A stretch of DNA of 64,000 nt from Cupriavidus necator. Lineage in GTDB: Bacteria; Pseudomonadota; Gammaproteobacteria; Burkholderiales; Burkholderiaceae. Positions 14,335-22,979 of the stretch are shown here, one piece after another; the first letter of the stretch is position 1; every line of letters starts with the position of its first letter. The position numbers and the translations under genes were made by a program. The DNA lies in assembly GCF_013141915.1 (NCBI RefSeq), contig NZ_SROX01000001.1:1-64000 (forward strand), given 5' to 3'. Under the pieces are notes generated by a model that worked only from the letters and a program-made list of their open reading frames with translations, was not told where the DNA came from and did not search any database.

Positions 14335-16458
14335 ATGCTGCTTGCGCAGCCCAGCCGCGCCCGGCGCCGCGCGCCATTTTCGTCCCTGCCCGCCCTGATG
14401 CTGGCGGTCTCTGGCCTGGCCGAGGCGGCCGAAGCCGCCGATATCACCCTGCCTGCGGTGTCGGTCACCGGCACGGCCACCGCATCATACAACCCGCCCG
14501 ACGCCGCGGGCGCGACCCGCACCGACACGCCACTGCGCGACATCCCGCAGTCAGTGCGCGTGGTGCCGCGCGCCATGCTCGACGACATCGCCGCGACCCG
14601 CTTCGACCAGACCTTCGACTACATCAGCGGCGTGGCGAGGCAAAACAACTTTGGCGGGCTGTGGGACAACTTTGCCATGCGTGGCTTTACCGGCAACGAG
14701 AACACCGGCGCCGGCTACCTGGTCAACGGTTTCGCCGCCAATCGCGGTTATACCGCGCCGCTGGACGCCGCCACCATCGACCGCGTGGAAGTGCTCAAGG
14801 GCCCGACCTCGTCGCTGTACGGCAGCAGCGAACCTGGCGGCACCTTCAACGTGGTCACGCGCCAGCCGCAGTTCCGGCCCGCGCAGCGCTATGGTTTCGA
14901 GCTGGGCACGCGCGACGGCTACCGCGCCAGCGCCGACGTCACCGGTGCGCTCGGCGAAAACGTCGCCGGCCGGCTGATCGCGGTGGCCGACCACCAGGGC
15001 AGCACGCGCGACTTCATCCACAGCCAGCGCTACCTGGTCGCGCCATCGTTCACGTGGATGCTCGGCAACGACACCATCCTGCAATATGCCGCGGAATTCC
15101 AGCGCTACACCACGCCGATGGACCGTGGCGTGGTGGCCGTCAACGGTCAGCTCGGCCGCATCCCGCGCTCGCGCTTCCTGGGCGAAGCGGGCGACGGCAG
15201 CATGCGCCTGGACAGCCAGTCGCACCAGTTCAGCGTGGAGCACCAGTTTTCGCCGAACTGGAAAGGCAGGCTCGGCTTGTCGTATCGCGGCGGCGCGCTG
15301 GCCGGGCATTCGAGCGAGGCCACCTCGCTCGCGGCCGATGGCCGCACGCTATGGCGCCAGCATCGCTACCGCGATTTCCAGTCTGACGATGTCTCGCTGC
15401 AGGCCAGCATGACCGGCAAGTTCAGCACTGGCACCGTTGGGCATGAACTGCTGCTGGGCGTGGACGCCTACCGCTTCGGCAACACCATGGCGATCCTGCG
15501 CAAGAATCCCAGCGCCGCGGCGCCGTACGCGATCGACATCTACCAGCCGGTCTATGGCCAGCCGGCGCCGCCGCTCGCGTGGAACATGGACACTTACGAG
15601 CGCCAGCACAATCTTGGCGCCTACGCACAGGACCAGATCAGCCTGGGCGAGCGCTGGCGCGTGCTGGCCGGCGTACGCTTCGACAGTTTCAGCCAGGTGC
15701 TGGACGACCATCTGCGCGGCACCCGCAGCACGCAGCACCACAACGCGGTGTCGCCGCGCGTGGGCGTGAGCTATCTGGCCAGCCACAATCTGTCCCTGTT
15801 CGCCAATGCCAGCCAGTCGTTCCGCCCCAATGCCGGCACCGATGCCGCCGGCCAGCCGTTCGACCCGGAGCGCGGCCGCGCGCTGGAGGCCGGCATCAAG
15901 TTCGACAGCGATGACCGCCGCACCGGCGCCACGCTGGCCGTGTTCGAGATCCGCAAGCGCAATGTGCTAGCCGCGGACCCGGCCGATCCGTCGTTCTATC
16001 TCGCCGCCGGTGAAGCGCGCAGCCGCGGCGTCGAGCTCGATGTGGCCGGCCAGCTTGGCACGCACTGGCGCGTGTCGGGCAGCTTCGCGCTGACCGATGC
16101 CGAGATCACGCAGGACACCCGCCTGGCCGCCGGCACACCGTTGTCCAATGTGCCGCGCACCAGCGCCAGCCTGCTGGCAATGTACGAAGACGCGGCGCCG
16201 GTGGGGCAGCGCTATGGCGCCGGCGCCGGCGTGCGCTACGTCGGCCGGCGCCCGGGCGACGGGCAGGACAGCTTCTCGCTGCCGGCCTACGTGCTGGTGG
16301 ACCTGCACGGCTACTGGCAGTACAGCCGGCACGTGCGCGTGTCGCTCAACGTCGGCAACCTGTTCGACAAGACCTATTACGCCAGCTCGTACAGCAGCCT
16401 GTGGGTAGCGCCGGGCACGGGCCGCAGCGTGCGGCTGGGCGTGCAGCTGAGCTACTGA
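14335..16458 (+). CDS. TonB-dependent siderophore receptor
   Basis: An outer-membrane beta-barrel of 707 residues that imports ferric siderophores with energy from TonB-ExbBD. The signal peptide ends about residue 32, the TonB-box region is ITLPAVSVTG, the plug contains DIPQSVRVVP and RVEVLKGPTSSLYGSSEPGG, and the barrel ends in the sequence GNLFDKTYYASSY and a terminal tyrosine. Length is normal for the ferrichrome/FpvA-like group. ATG 14335 follows GGGG at 8 nt; GTG 14326 is an alternative. The Fur-like site upstream indicates iron repression. The siderophore is unknown; no biosynthesis genes are present. Confidence 0.92.
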   Translation: MLLAQPSRARRRAPFSSLPALMLAVSGLAEAAEAADITLPAVSVTGTATASYNPPDAAGATRTDTPLRDIPQSVRVVPRAMLDDIAATRFDQTFDYISGVARQNNFGGLWDNFAMRGFTGNENTGAGYLVNGFAANRGYTAPLDAATIDRVEVLKGPTSSLYGSSEPGGTFNVVTRQPQFRPAQRYGFELGTRDGYRASADVTGALGENVAGRLIAVADHQGSTRDFIHSQRYLVAPSFTWMLGNDTILQYAAEFQRYTTPMDRGVVAVNGQLGRIPRSRFLGEAGDGSMRLDSQSHQFSVEHQFSPNWKGRLGLSYRGGALAGHSSEATSLAADGRTLWRQHRYRDFQSDDVSLQASMTGKFSTGTVGHELLLGVDAYRFGNTMAILRKNPSAAAPYAIDIYQPVYGQPAPPLAWNMDTYERQHNLGAYAQDQISLGERWRVLAGVRFDSFSQVLDDHLRGTRSTQHHNAVSPRVGVSYLASHNLSLFANASQSFRPNAGTDAAGQPFDPERGRALEAGIKFDSDDRRTGATLAVFEIRKRNVLAADPADPSFYLAAGEARSRGVELDVAGQLGTHWRVSGSFALTDAEITQDTRLAAGTPLSNVPRTSASLLAMYEDAAPVGQRYGAGAGVRYVGRRPGDGQDSFSLPAYVLVDLHGYWQYSRHVRVSLNVGNLFDKTYYASSYSSLWVAPGTGRSVRLGVQLSY

Positions 16459-16468
16459 CGAGGGATCG

Positions 16469-17689
16469 ATGATGCCGAGACCCCTGGCGCGGACCGCCGC
16501 GTCCCGAACCGTGCCGGCCATGCCCGCGTTTGCCGCGCTGGCGCGGCCTGCCAGCGGCAGGCTGCTGTCGATCGACGCTCTGCGTGGGCTGGCGATCCTG
16601 ATCATGCTGATGGACCATGTGCGCGACATGTTCTTCCTACACGTACCGGTCGCCGATCCGATGGATGTCGCCGCCACCTCGCCGGCGCTGTTTTTTTCGC
16701 GGCTGCTGGCCCACCTGTGCGCGCCGGTGTTTATCTGGCTGGCGGGCGTCTCGGCCTGGCTCTACGGCAACGCCGGTCATGACCGGCGCGCGGTCAGCGG
16801 CTTCCTGCTCAAGCGTGGCCTGTTCCTGGTGCTGCTGGAGCTGACCCTGGTGGGCTTTGCCTGGACGTGGCGGCTGCCGCCGCAGGTGATCTACCTGCAG
16901 GTGATCTGGGCCATCGGCCTGAGCATGGTGGCGCTGGCGGCACTGCTGTGGTTGCCGCGCGCGGCGCTGGTCGCGCTGGGCCTTGCACTGGTGGCGGGGC
17001 ACAACCTGCTGAGCCCTTTGCACTTTCCGATTGACAGTGCCTGGCACGTGCCCTGGGCGATCCTGCACGACCGCACCTGGCTCGAGGTGGCCGGTGGCTT
17101 GCGGGTACGCACCTCGTATCCGGTGCTGCCGTGGATCGGCGTGATCGCGCTGGGCTATGCGGCGGGGCCATGGTTTGCCACGGCCATGCCTGACCGGGCG
17201 AGGCAACTGCGGCTGGCCGGGTGCGGCCTGGCGGCGCTGTCCGGGTTTGCGTGGCTGCGCGCGTTCAACGGCTACGGGCAGGAACAGAAATGGCTGCCCG
17301 GCGCGGATGCCCTGCATACCGCGATGAGCTTTCTCAACGTCACCAAGTACCCGCCCTCGCTGCTGTTCCTGCTGCTGACGCTAGGCACCGGCTGCCTGCT
17401 GCTGGTGTGGCTGGAGCGCGCGCAAGGCGGCCGGCTCGCGCGACGCCTGGCCGTGTTCGGCGCGGTACCAATGTTCTTCTACTTGCTGCACCTGTACGTG
17501 CTGCAGGCCCTGTACCAGCTTTGCGTGCACCGCTGGGGGTTGAACCAGGGACGCGTGTTCGGCTTCGGCCAGGTCTGGCAGCTATGGCTGGTGGCAGCGA
17601 TGCTGGCGCTGGCGTTGTGGCCGGCGGTGCGCTGGTTCGCGGCGCTGAAAGCGATACGGCGGAACTGGCGCTGGCTGAAGTACTTCTGA
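16469..17689 (+). CDS. DUF1624 / heparan-alpha-glucosaminide N-acetyltransferase-like membrane protein
   Basis: An integral membrane protein of 406 residues with about ten helices. The N-terminal signature RLLSIDALRGLAILIMLMDHVRD is diagnostic of the DUF1624/HGSNAT-like acyltransferase group; the histidine in the first helix is the likely catalytic residue of that group. The gene starts 10 nt after the TonB receptor stop with GAGG upstream, so the two are probably one iron-regulated unit. Acetylation of a sugar or siderophore across the membrane is possible but unproven. Confidence 0.8.
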   Translation: MMPRPLARTAASRTVPAMPAFAALARPASGRLLSIDALRGLAILIMLMDHVRDMFFLHVPVADPMDVAATSPALFFSRLLAHLCAPVFIWLAGVSAWLYGNAGHDRRAVSGFLLKRGLFLVLLELTLVGFAWTWRLPPQVIYLQVIWAIGLSMVALAALLWLPRAALVALGLALVAGHNLLSPLHFPIDSAWHVPWAILHDRTWLEVAGGLRVRTSYPVLPWIGVIALGYAAGPWFATAMPDRARQLRLAGCGLAALSGFAWLRAFNGYGQEQKWLPGADALHTAMSFLNVTKYPPSLLFLLLTLGTGCLLLVWLERAQGGRLARRLAVFGAVPMFFYLLHLYVLQALYQLCVHRWGLNQGRVFGFGQVWQLWLVAAMLALALWPAVRWFAALKAIRRNWRWLKYF

Positions 17690-17717
17690 CCAGCGCCTGG
17701 ATCTGCCGCACGCGGCC

Positions 17718-19607
17718 TCAGCGCTGGGCGGGTGCGGCCGCAGCCGGCTGCACCGTTGCCGGCGATGGTGCCGTGGAGGGCGACGGCGCCTGCTGTGGCG
17801 CCACGGCCTGCGGCTGGGCCGGCGCGGGCGCGGGGGCCATCTGCGTCTGCGCCACGGCTTGAGGCTGCGCCACTGCCTGCGGCTGCGCGGTGGCCTGTGG
17901 TCGCATGACGGCTTGCGGCTGCGCCACGGCCTGAGACTGCGCCACTGCCTGTGGCTGGACGACCGCCTGCGGCCGGGCTGTCGCCTGTGGTGGGGCCACC
18001 ACCTGGGGCCGTGCCGCCGCTCGCGGCTGCGTGGCGGGCACCGCCTGGGCCCCGCCGTTGGCGACCGGCGCGGCTTCGGTCACCTCGCGCCAACCGCCTC
18101 CGAGCGCCTTGTACAGCGACACGCGGCTGGTCAGCCCGGCTAGCTTGTAGGTGATCAGCGCCTGCTGCGCGGTGTAGAGCTGGCGCTGCGCATCGAACAC
18201 GCCGAAGTAATCGTCCACGCCGTTCTTGAAGCGCATCTCCGACAGCCGCCGGGTCTCGCCGCTTTCGCGCACCAGCGCTTCCTGCGCCTGCACCTGGCGC
18301 TCATAGGTGGCGCGTGCCGCCATGCTGTCGGCCACTTCGCGGAATGCGGTCTGGATGGTCTTCTCGTAATTGGCGACGTTGATGTCCTTGCGCACGTTGG
18401 CCGCATCGAGGCCGGCGCGGTTGCGGCCGGCGTCGAAGATCGGCACCGTCAGCTGCGGCGCGAATACCCACGCCATGCCGCCCGAGAACAAACCGGCCAG
18501 GCTGCTGCTGGCCACACCCAGCGCGCCGGTCAGCGAGATGCGTGGGAAGAAGGCCGCGCGCGCGGCACCGATATTGGCGTTCGCCGCCTTGAGCCGGTGC
18601 TCCGCGTCGAGAATGTCGGGCCGGCGCACCAGCACGCTGGACGGCAAGCCTTCCGGGAACTCGCTCACCAGCATGCGCGCGTCGAGCGGATCCGGCGTGG
18701 GGGCATTCGGCTTGGCGAGCGCGGCACCGGCATCGGTTACCGACATGGGCAGCGGGCCGCCGATCAGCAGCGCCAGCGCGTTCTCGTCCTGCGCCACTTG
18801 CCGGGTGTACTGCTCAACGCCCACCTGCGCGGTCTGCACCTGGGTCTGCGCGCGATGCTGGTCCAGCTGCGCCATCGCGCCGACCTGGTGCCCGCGCCGG
18901 ATCATCTCGGCCGCGTCCTGCTGGGTCTTGAGCGTGTCCTGCGACAGCCGCAGCAGCGCGCGGTCGGCGCGCAGCGTCAGGTAGGCGTTGGCCACCTCCG
19001 CCACCAGGCTGATCTGCGCGCTGCGCCGCGCCTCTTCGGTGGCCATGTATTCCTCCAGCGCGGCATGCTTGAGGCTGCGCACGCGGCCGAAGAAATCCAG
19101 CTCGAACGCGGTCAGGCCGATGCCCGCGTTGTAGGTCGTGATCTGCGACGGCTGGCCCGGCGAATGCAGCCGTTGCGGCAGCCGCTGCGACACCACCCCA
19201 GCGCTGCCCTCCACGGTGGGGAACTGCGCGGCGCGCTGGATCTGGTACAGCGCGCGCGCTTCGTCGATGGCCAGCGTGGCCATGCGCAGGTCGCGGTTGT
19301 TGGCCAGCGCCAGTTCGATCAGCTGACGCATTTGCGGATCGATGAAGACATCGCGCCAGCCCAGGTCAGCGGCGGAGGGGCCGGGGCGCTGCGCCGGCTG
19401 CCCCGGCTGCGCCGTGCCGTTGGCCGCCTTGGCCTGCGTGGTGCGGTAGGCCGCGCCGTCGGGCCATGCCGACGGGACCGGGGCTTCGGGGCGCTGGTAT
19501 TGCGGCTCCAGCGTGCAGGCCGCAAGGGCCAGCACAAGGGCGCCCGGCAGCAGCAGGCGCGGCGGCGGCAGGTGGGTACGGCGGCGGGGGCGGGGCAGGC
19601 TTCGCAT
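17718..19607 (-). CDS. NodT-family outer-membrane efflux lipoprotein with repetitive C-terminal tail
   Basis: A TolC-like channel of 629 residues. The lipoprotein signal ends at the lipobox LALAAC, and the NodT opening YQRPEAPVPSAW follows. The two homologous alpha-hairpin repeats (PDILDAEHRLKAANANIGAARAAFFPRISLTGALG is typical) occupy the middle. After about residue 520, where relatives end, it has a 105-residue Pro/Gln/Ala tail made mostly of a hexapeptide such as AQPQAV. It is the last gene of the operon with the PilZ glycosyltransferase and the HlyD adaptor, 36 nt after the former, and should form the outer-membrane exit of that system. Confidence 0.88.
   Translation of the reverse strand: MRSLPRPRRRTHLPPPRLLLPGALVLALAACTLEPQYQRPEAPVPSAWPDGAAYRTTQAKAANGTAQPGQPAQRPGPSAADLGWRDVFIDPQMRQLIELALANNRDLRMATLAIDEARALYQIQRAAQFPTVEGSAGVVSQRLPQRLHSPGQPSQITTYNAGIGLTAFELDFFGRVRSLKHAALEEYMATEEARRSAQISLVAEVANAYLTLRADRALLRLSQDTLKTQQDAAEMIRRGHQVGAMAQLDQHRAQTQVQTAQVGVEQYTRQVAQDENALALLIGGPLPMSVTDAGAALAKPNAPTPDPLDARMLVSEFPEGLPSSVLVRRPDILDAEHRLKAANANIGAARAAFFPRISLTGALGVASSSLAGLFSGGMAWVFAPQLTVPIFDAGRNRAGLDAANVRKDINVANYEKTIQTAFREVADSMAARATYERQVQAQEALVRESGETRRLSEMRFKNGVDDYFGVFDAQRQLYTAQQALITYKLAGLTSRVSLYKALGGGWREVTEAAPVANGGAQAVPATQPRAAARPQVVAPPQATARPQAVVQPQAVAQSQAVAQPQAVMRPQATAQPQAVAQPQAVAQTQMAPAPAPAQPQAVAPQQAPSPSTAPSPATVQPAAAAPAQR
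17841..18018 (-). repeat. 18-bp tandem repeat coding a hexapeptide (AQPQAV-type) array
   Basis: About ten imperfect 18-bp units lie inside the 3' end of the NodT-family gene and encode variants of AQPQAV (ARPQVV, APPQAT, ARPQAV, VQPQAV, AQSQAV, AQPQAV, MRPQAT and so on). Copies differ by several bases, so the array is not very recent. Boundaries are approximate. In-frame gain or loss of units could vary tail length between strains. Confidence 0.7.
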
Positions 19608-19643
19608 GTATCGTTCCGGAGAGAGAGAAGGAGAGCAGCAGGG

Positions 19644-21605
19644 TCAGCCCATCAGCGCGCGCCGCATAAAGCGCGAGATCGCCAGCCTGGGCTGCCCCTG
19701 TCGGGCAATGTTGTGGGCGGGGTCGGTGAACAGCAGCCGGATCAGCGCGTGGCGCGCGGCCATGCTGGTATGCAGCGCGATGCCGAGCAGCTGGCCGTCG
19801 CGGCGCACTACGCGGCACGGGATCCAGCCGGTCTGCGCCAGCCACAGCGCGCCTTCGGCGCCGGGGCGCAAGGCCGGCGCCAGCGGCGTGGTCACGGCTA
19901 CGCCGTTGCAGGACAGGTCTTTGGTGGTGACGCGGTACTCGCGCCCGTCGACGCGCAGCAGCGCCGCGGCATGGTGCGGAAAGCGCTCTTCCTTGCGCGG
20001 CCGCGGCAGTTCCACGCACACCAGCAACGAGGCCAGATACAGCATCAGCGCCACCCCGGTCCAGATCGTGTTGAAGGCCAGTCCTTGCGCATCGGGGTCC
20101 ACCATCAGCGCGCGGCCAAGCCCGAGCGCTGAGAACCCTAGCAAGCCCGCGTACAACGCAGCAAACTTGCCGTGGATCACCAGCTTGGACCGGTCCAGCC
20201 CCTTGTTGGTCACCTTGAACGGCCGTCCGAACGGCTTGAACATGGCGCTGACCAGCGAGGCCGTCACAGCCAGCGCCGCGACGATCTGCGTCACCTCGGT
20301 AAAGATTGGCAGCGCGCGTTGCCCGGTGATCCAGATGCTGTACGCCCAGTACGCCACCAGCGCGGGCAGGCCGTAGGCCAGGAACTGCAGCGGCTCGCCG
20401 TAGAGCGTGGAGACGCCGAAGTACCAGTACAGCAGCGGCCCCGCCAGCAGCATCAGCGTGAACGGCCGCGACAGCCAGTGCAGCAGCCCGTGCACATAGT
20501 GCAGGCGCTGCATGCCGGTGTAGCCGCGCCCGCGCAGCGGCCCGTCGGCGGTCAGCGCCACCTGGATCGTGCCCAGCCCCCAGCGGCTGCGCTGGCTGAT
20601 GTACTCGGGCAGGCCCTCGGCGGACAGGCCCACGCTCAGGCGCTCGTTGAGCCAGCGCGTGACATAGCCGTGCGGCAGCAGCCGGTAGGTCAGGTGAATA
20701 TCCTCGGTCACCGTGCCGGTGGGGAAGCCGCCGATCAGGTCGATCAGGTCGCGCCGCACCACGAACGAGGTGCCGATGCAGAACGCCGCGCCCCAGGCAT
20801 CCTTGGCCGGCTGCATCACGTCGAAGAACGCGCGCTGCTCGTCGACCCAGCATTCGGTGGCACGCAGGTTGTACTGGATCGGATCGGCGTTGTAGTAGAA
20901 CTGGGGCGTCTGCACCACCCCCACGCGCGGGTCGCTGAACAGGCCCACGGTGCGCAGCAGGATGTTGCGGTGGGGCGCGAAATCCGCGTCCAACACCAGG
21001 ATGTAGGGCGCGCCGCCGGCGGCGGCGCTGTGGCGCAGGCCGTTGTTCAGATTGCCAGCCTTGGCGTGGGCGTTGTCCGGGCGCGTCACGTAGTGTGCGC
21101 CGACGCGCTCGCAGAACTCGCGCAGCCAGTCGCGGCGGGTGTCGTCCAGCACCCAGACGCGGAAATCCGGATAGTCGATCGCCAGCGCGGAGACAATGGT
21201 TTTTTCCAGGATCTCGAGCCCCTCGTTGTAGGTGGCGATGAAGATGTCCACCGGCGGCACCTGCTGCGCGCGGCGCAGCGCGGCTTCGCCCGCGTCAGCG
21301 GCGGGGGTGTGATTGCTGGTGCGGGCCAGCACCACGATCGACAGCAGCGTGTAGGCCAGCGTGATGCATTCGAACGCAAAGAACAGATGGGCCCAGACGC
21401 TGGCGAAGGTCATCTGCCAGTCGGGCAGGGTTTCGCGCAGGCGCCAGGTCAGGTACACGCCGAGCAGCAGCGCGGTGACGCCGCCGAACAGGATGCGGTC
21501 CGCCGGCCGTTCATGCCGGCACAGCAGCGACAGCAGCACCACTGCCAGCAGCACGCCGCCGTTGATGATCAGCAGCGTCTGGTTTTCCAGGAAGAGGGCG
21601 AACAT
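19644..21605 (-). CDS. Cellulose-synthase-like family 2 glycosyltransferase with C-terminal PilZ domain
   Basis: An inner-membrane processive glycosyltransferase of 653 residues. Two N-terminal helices lead to the GT-A domain with VDIFIATYNEG (about 117), LDADFAPH (DxD, about 205), TVTEDIHLTY (TED, about 300) and QRSRW (about 338), then a cluster of helices. The C-terminal PilZ domain has the c-di-GMP motif RKEER (about 530) and DLSCNG. This matches BcsA-type architecture, so a beta-linked polysaccharide made under c-di-GMP control is likely; the sugar is unknown. ATG 21605 has AAGGA upstream and lies 2 nt after the previous stop, so translation is coupled. Confidence 0.9.
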   Translation of the reverse strand: MFALFLENQTLLIINGGVLLAVVLLSLLCRHERPADRILFGGVTALLLGVYLTWRLRETLPDWQMTFASVWAHLFFAFECITLAYTLLSIVVLARTSNHTPAADAGEAALRRAQQVPPVDIFIATYNEGLEILEKTIVSALAIDYPDFRVWVLDDTRRDWLREFCERVGAHYVTRPDNAHAKAGNLNNGLRHSAAAGGAPYILVLDADFAPHRNILLRTVGLFSDPRVGVVQTPQFYYNADPIQYNLRATECWVDEQRAFFDVMQPAKDAWGAAFCIGTSFVVRRDLIDLIGGFPTGTVTEDIHLTYRLLPHGYVTRWLNERLSVGLSAEGLPEYISQRSRWGLGTIQVALTADGPLRGRGYTGMQRLHYVHGLLHWLSRPFTLMLLAGPLLYWYFGVSTLYGEPLQFLAYGLPALVAYWAYSIWITGQRALPIFTEVTQIVAALAVTASLVSAMFKPFGRPFKVTNKGLDRSKLVIHGKFAALYAGLLGFSALGLGRALMVDPDAQGLAFNTIWTGVALMLYLASLLVCVELPRPRKEERFPHHAAALLRVDGREYRVTTKDLSCNGVAVTTPLAPALRPGAEGALWLAQTGWIPCRVVRRDGQLLGIALHTSMAARHALIRLLFTDPAHNIARQGQPRLAISRFMRRALMG

Positions 21606-21607
21606 CG

Positions 21608-22951
21608 TCAGTCCTTGTTGATGGCAGTGCTGGCAGGGCCGGAGGCGGCGATGGCCGGCGGCGGGCAGGACGGGTCCAGGCAGCCGCCCGGGCGGAACGG
21701 GTTCCAGCGCGCGGCGGCCAGCACCGCCCATGCGGTGGCGCCAAGGTGCGGCAGGTGGAAGTAGTGGAAGTCCTCCGTGGTGGAGGTGGGACCGATCGAC
21801 AGCCCGGTGCTGACACGCGCCTGCGGCGTGGCGTAGAGCATGCCGGACGGCGCACGCTGCGCGCGCAGCAGCGACCACAGCGGTGCGGCCTGCTGCGCCA
21901 GTCCCGCGGCCTGCAGCACCAGCGCGGCCTGTCCGGTGCCTTCGGTCCAGATGCCGTCGGGACTGCCCTTGAAGCCGTAGCCGGCACCGGCGCGGTGCTT
22001 CGCTTCGACCCAGGCCAGGTTGCGGCGCCAGTCCTGCGGCGGGTCGGGGAAGGCGATCAGCGGCCACAGCACGGCGTCCAGCGCCGACGGGCCGGCATTG
22101 GGGGCGCGGCCGTCGTCATGCGTGCCGATGATGAAGCGGCCCTCGCGCGGCTGCCACATGGCGCTGACAAAGCCGCGCGAGCGCGCCGCGCCGTCGCGCC
22201 AGCGCGGATCGTTGCGCAGGCTGGCCAGCCAGCTGAAGGCGGCATAGGTGTCGACATTGTGCTCGGTCGATTTCCAGCCCTGGCGGGTCTGCTTTGGCTC
22301 ATGGCCGAAGAAGCCGCCGATATAGCCGGCCGGGGCGGTGGGATCCGGCACAGTGGCATGCACCCAGCCCATCAGCGCCGCGGCACCGTCGAGATAGCGC
22401 GCATCGCGCGTGGCGTCATGCACCGCCAGCAGCAGCAGCGCGGCCCAGGCCACGTTGCCGGTGGCGGTGCCGGCCTGGTAGGCATCTTCGAACCAGCGCT
22501 TGCTGGGTTCGTCCCACCAGCCGGGCAGCGGCGCCGGGCCTGCGGGCAATGGCCCCGCGCGGTAGGCGTTGCGCAGGCGCGCGTCGCGGAAGTGGCGGTC
22601 CTGGCGGGTGGCTTGCAGCACCGCATCGGCAATGCGGCGGGCTTCAGCGGGCCGCTTGCACGCAACCAGCGCGATGCCGGCCAGCGCGTTGTCGTAGACG
22701 AAGGCGGCATTGCGCAGCGCCGGCGCCAGCGGCTCGCCGCCCGGCGCGGGTTCATAGCTGGCGAGGAAGAGAGGCCCGTTGCCCCCGGCGCGGCCGACTT
22801 GCTCGGCCAGCGCCTTGCACCCTTCGGCCAGCAGCGCCTGCTGCTCGGCATCGTCGGCGCGCACTACGCCTGACGCCAGCGCCAGCACGGCGGGAAGCAG
22901 CGCGCCGGCAACCATGCGGGGCAGGCGTTTAGTCAGGATCGGCAGTCGCAT
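21608..22951 (-). CDS. Periplasmic (alpha/alpha)6-barrel-like protein of the polysaccharide operon
   Basis: An exported protein of 447 residues with a signal peptide ending near residue 32 (GVVRADDAEQ). Repeated helical hairpins with aromatic-rich turns (GWWDEPSKRWFEDAYQAGTATG, STEHNVDTYAAFSWLASL, GSPDGIWTEGTGQAAL) suggest a six-hairpin glycosidase fold. It may trim or modify the polysaccharide, as the cellulases of bcs operons do. I cannot assign a glycosidase family or catalytic acids with confidence. It lies between the HlyD-type gene (28 nt) and the glycosyltransferase (2 nt). Confidence 0.65.
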   Translation of the reverse strand: MRLPILTKRLPRMVAGALLPAVLALASGVVRADDAEQQALLAEGCKALAEQVGRAGGNGPLFLASYEPAPGGEPLAPALRNAAFVYDNALAGIALVACKRPAEARRIADAVLQATRQDRHFRDARLRNAYRAGPLPAGPAPLPGWWDEPSKRWFEDAYQAGTATGNVAWAALLLLAVHDATRDARYLDGAAALMGWVHATVPDPTAPAGYIGGFFGHEPKQTRQGWKSTEHNVDTYAAFSWLASLRNDPRWRDGAARSRGFVSAMWQPREGRFIIGTHDDGRAPNAGPSALDAVLWPLIAFPDPPQDWRRNLAWVEAKHRAGAGYGFKGSPDGIWTEGTGQAALVLQAAGLAQQAAPLWSLLRAQRAPSGMLYATPQARVSTGLSIGPTSTTEDFHYFHLPHLGATAWAVLAAARWNPFRPGGCLDPSCPPPAIAASGPASTAINKD

Positions 22952-22979
22952 CCGGTTCTCCTTTTGCCTGCGCGGGCGC

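Noticed and set aside
17841..18018. A CRISPR-like array
   Set aside because: The 18-bp units are contiguous, imperfect and in frame inside a protein gene, with no spacers; it is a coding tandem repeat.
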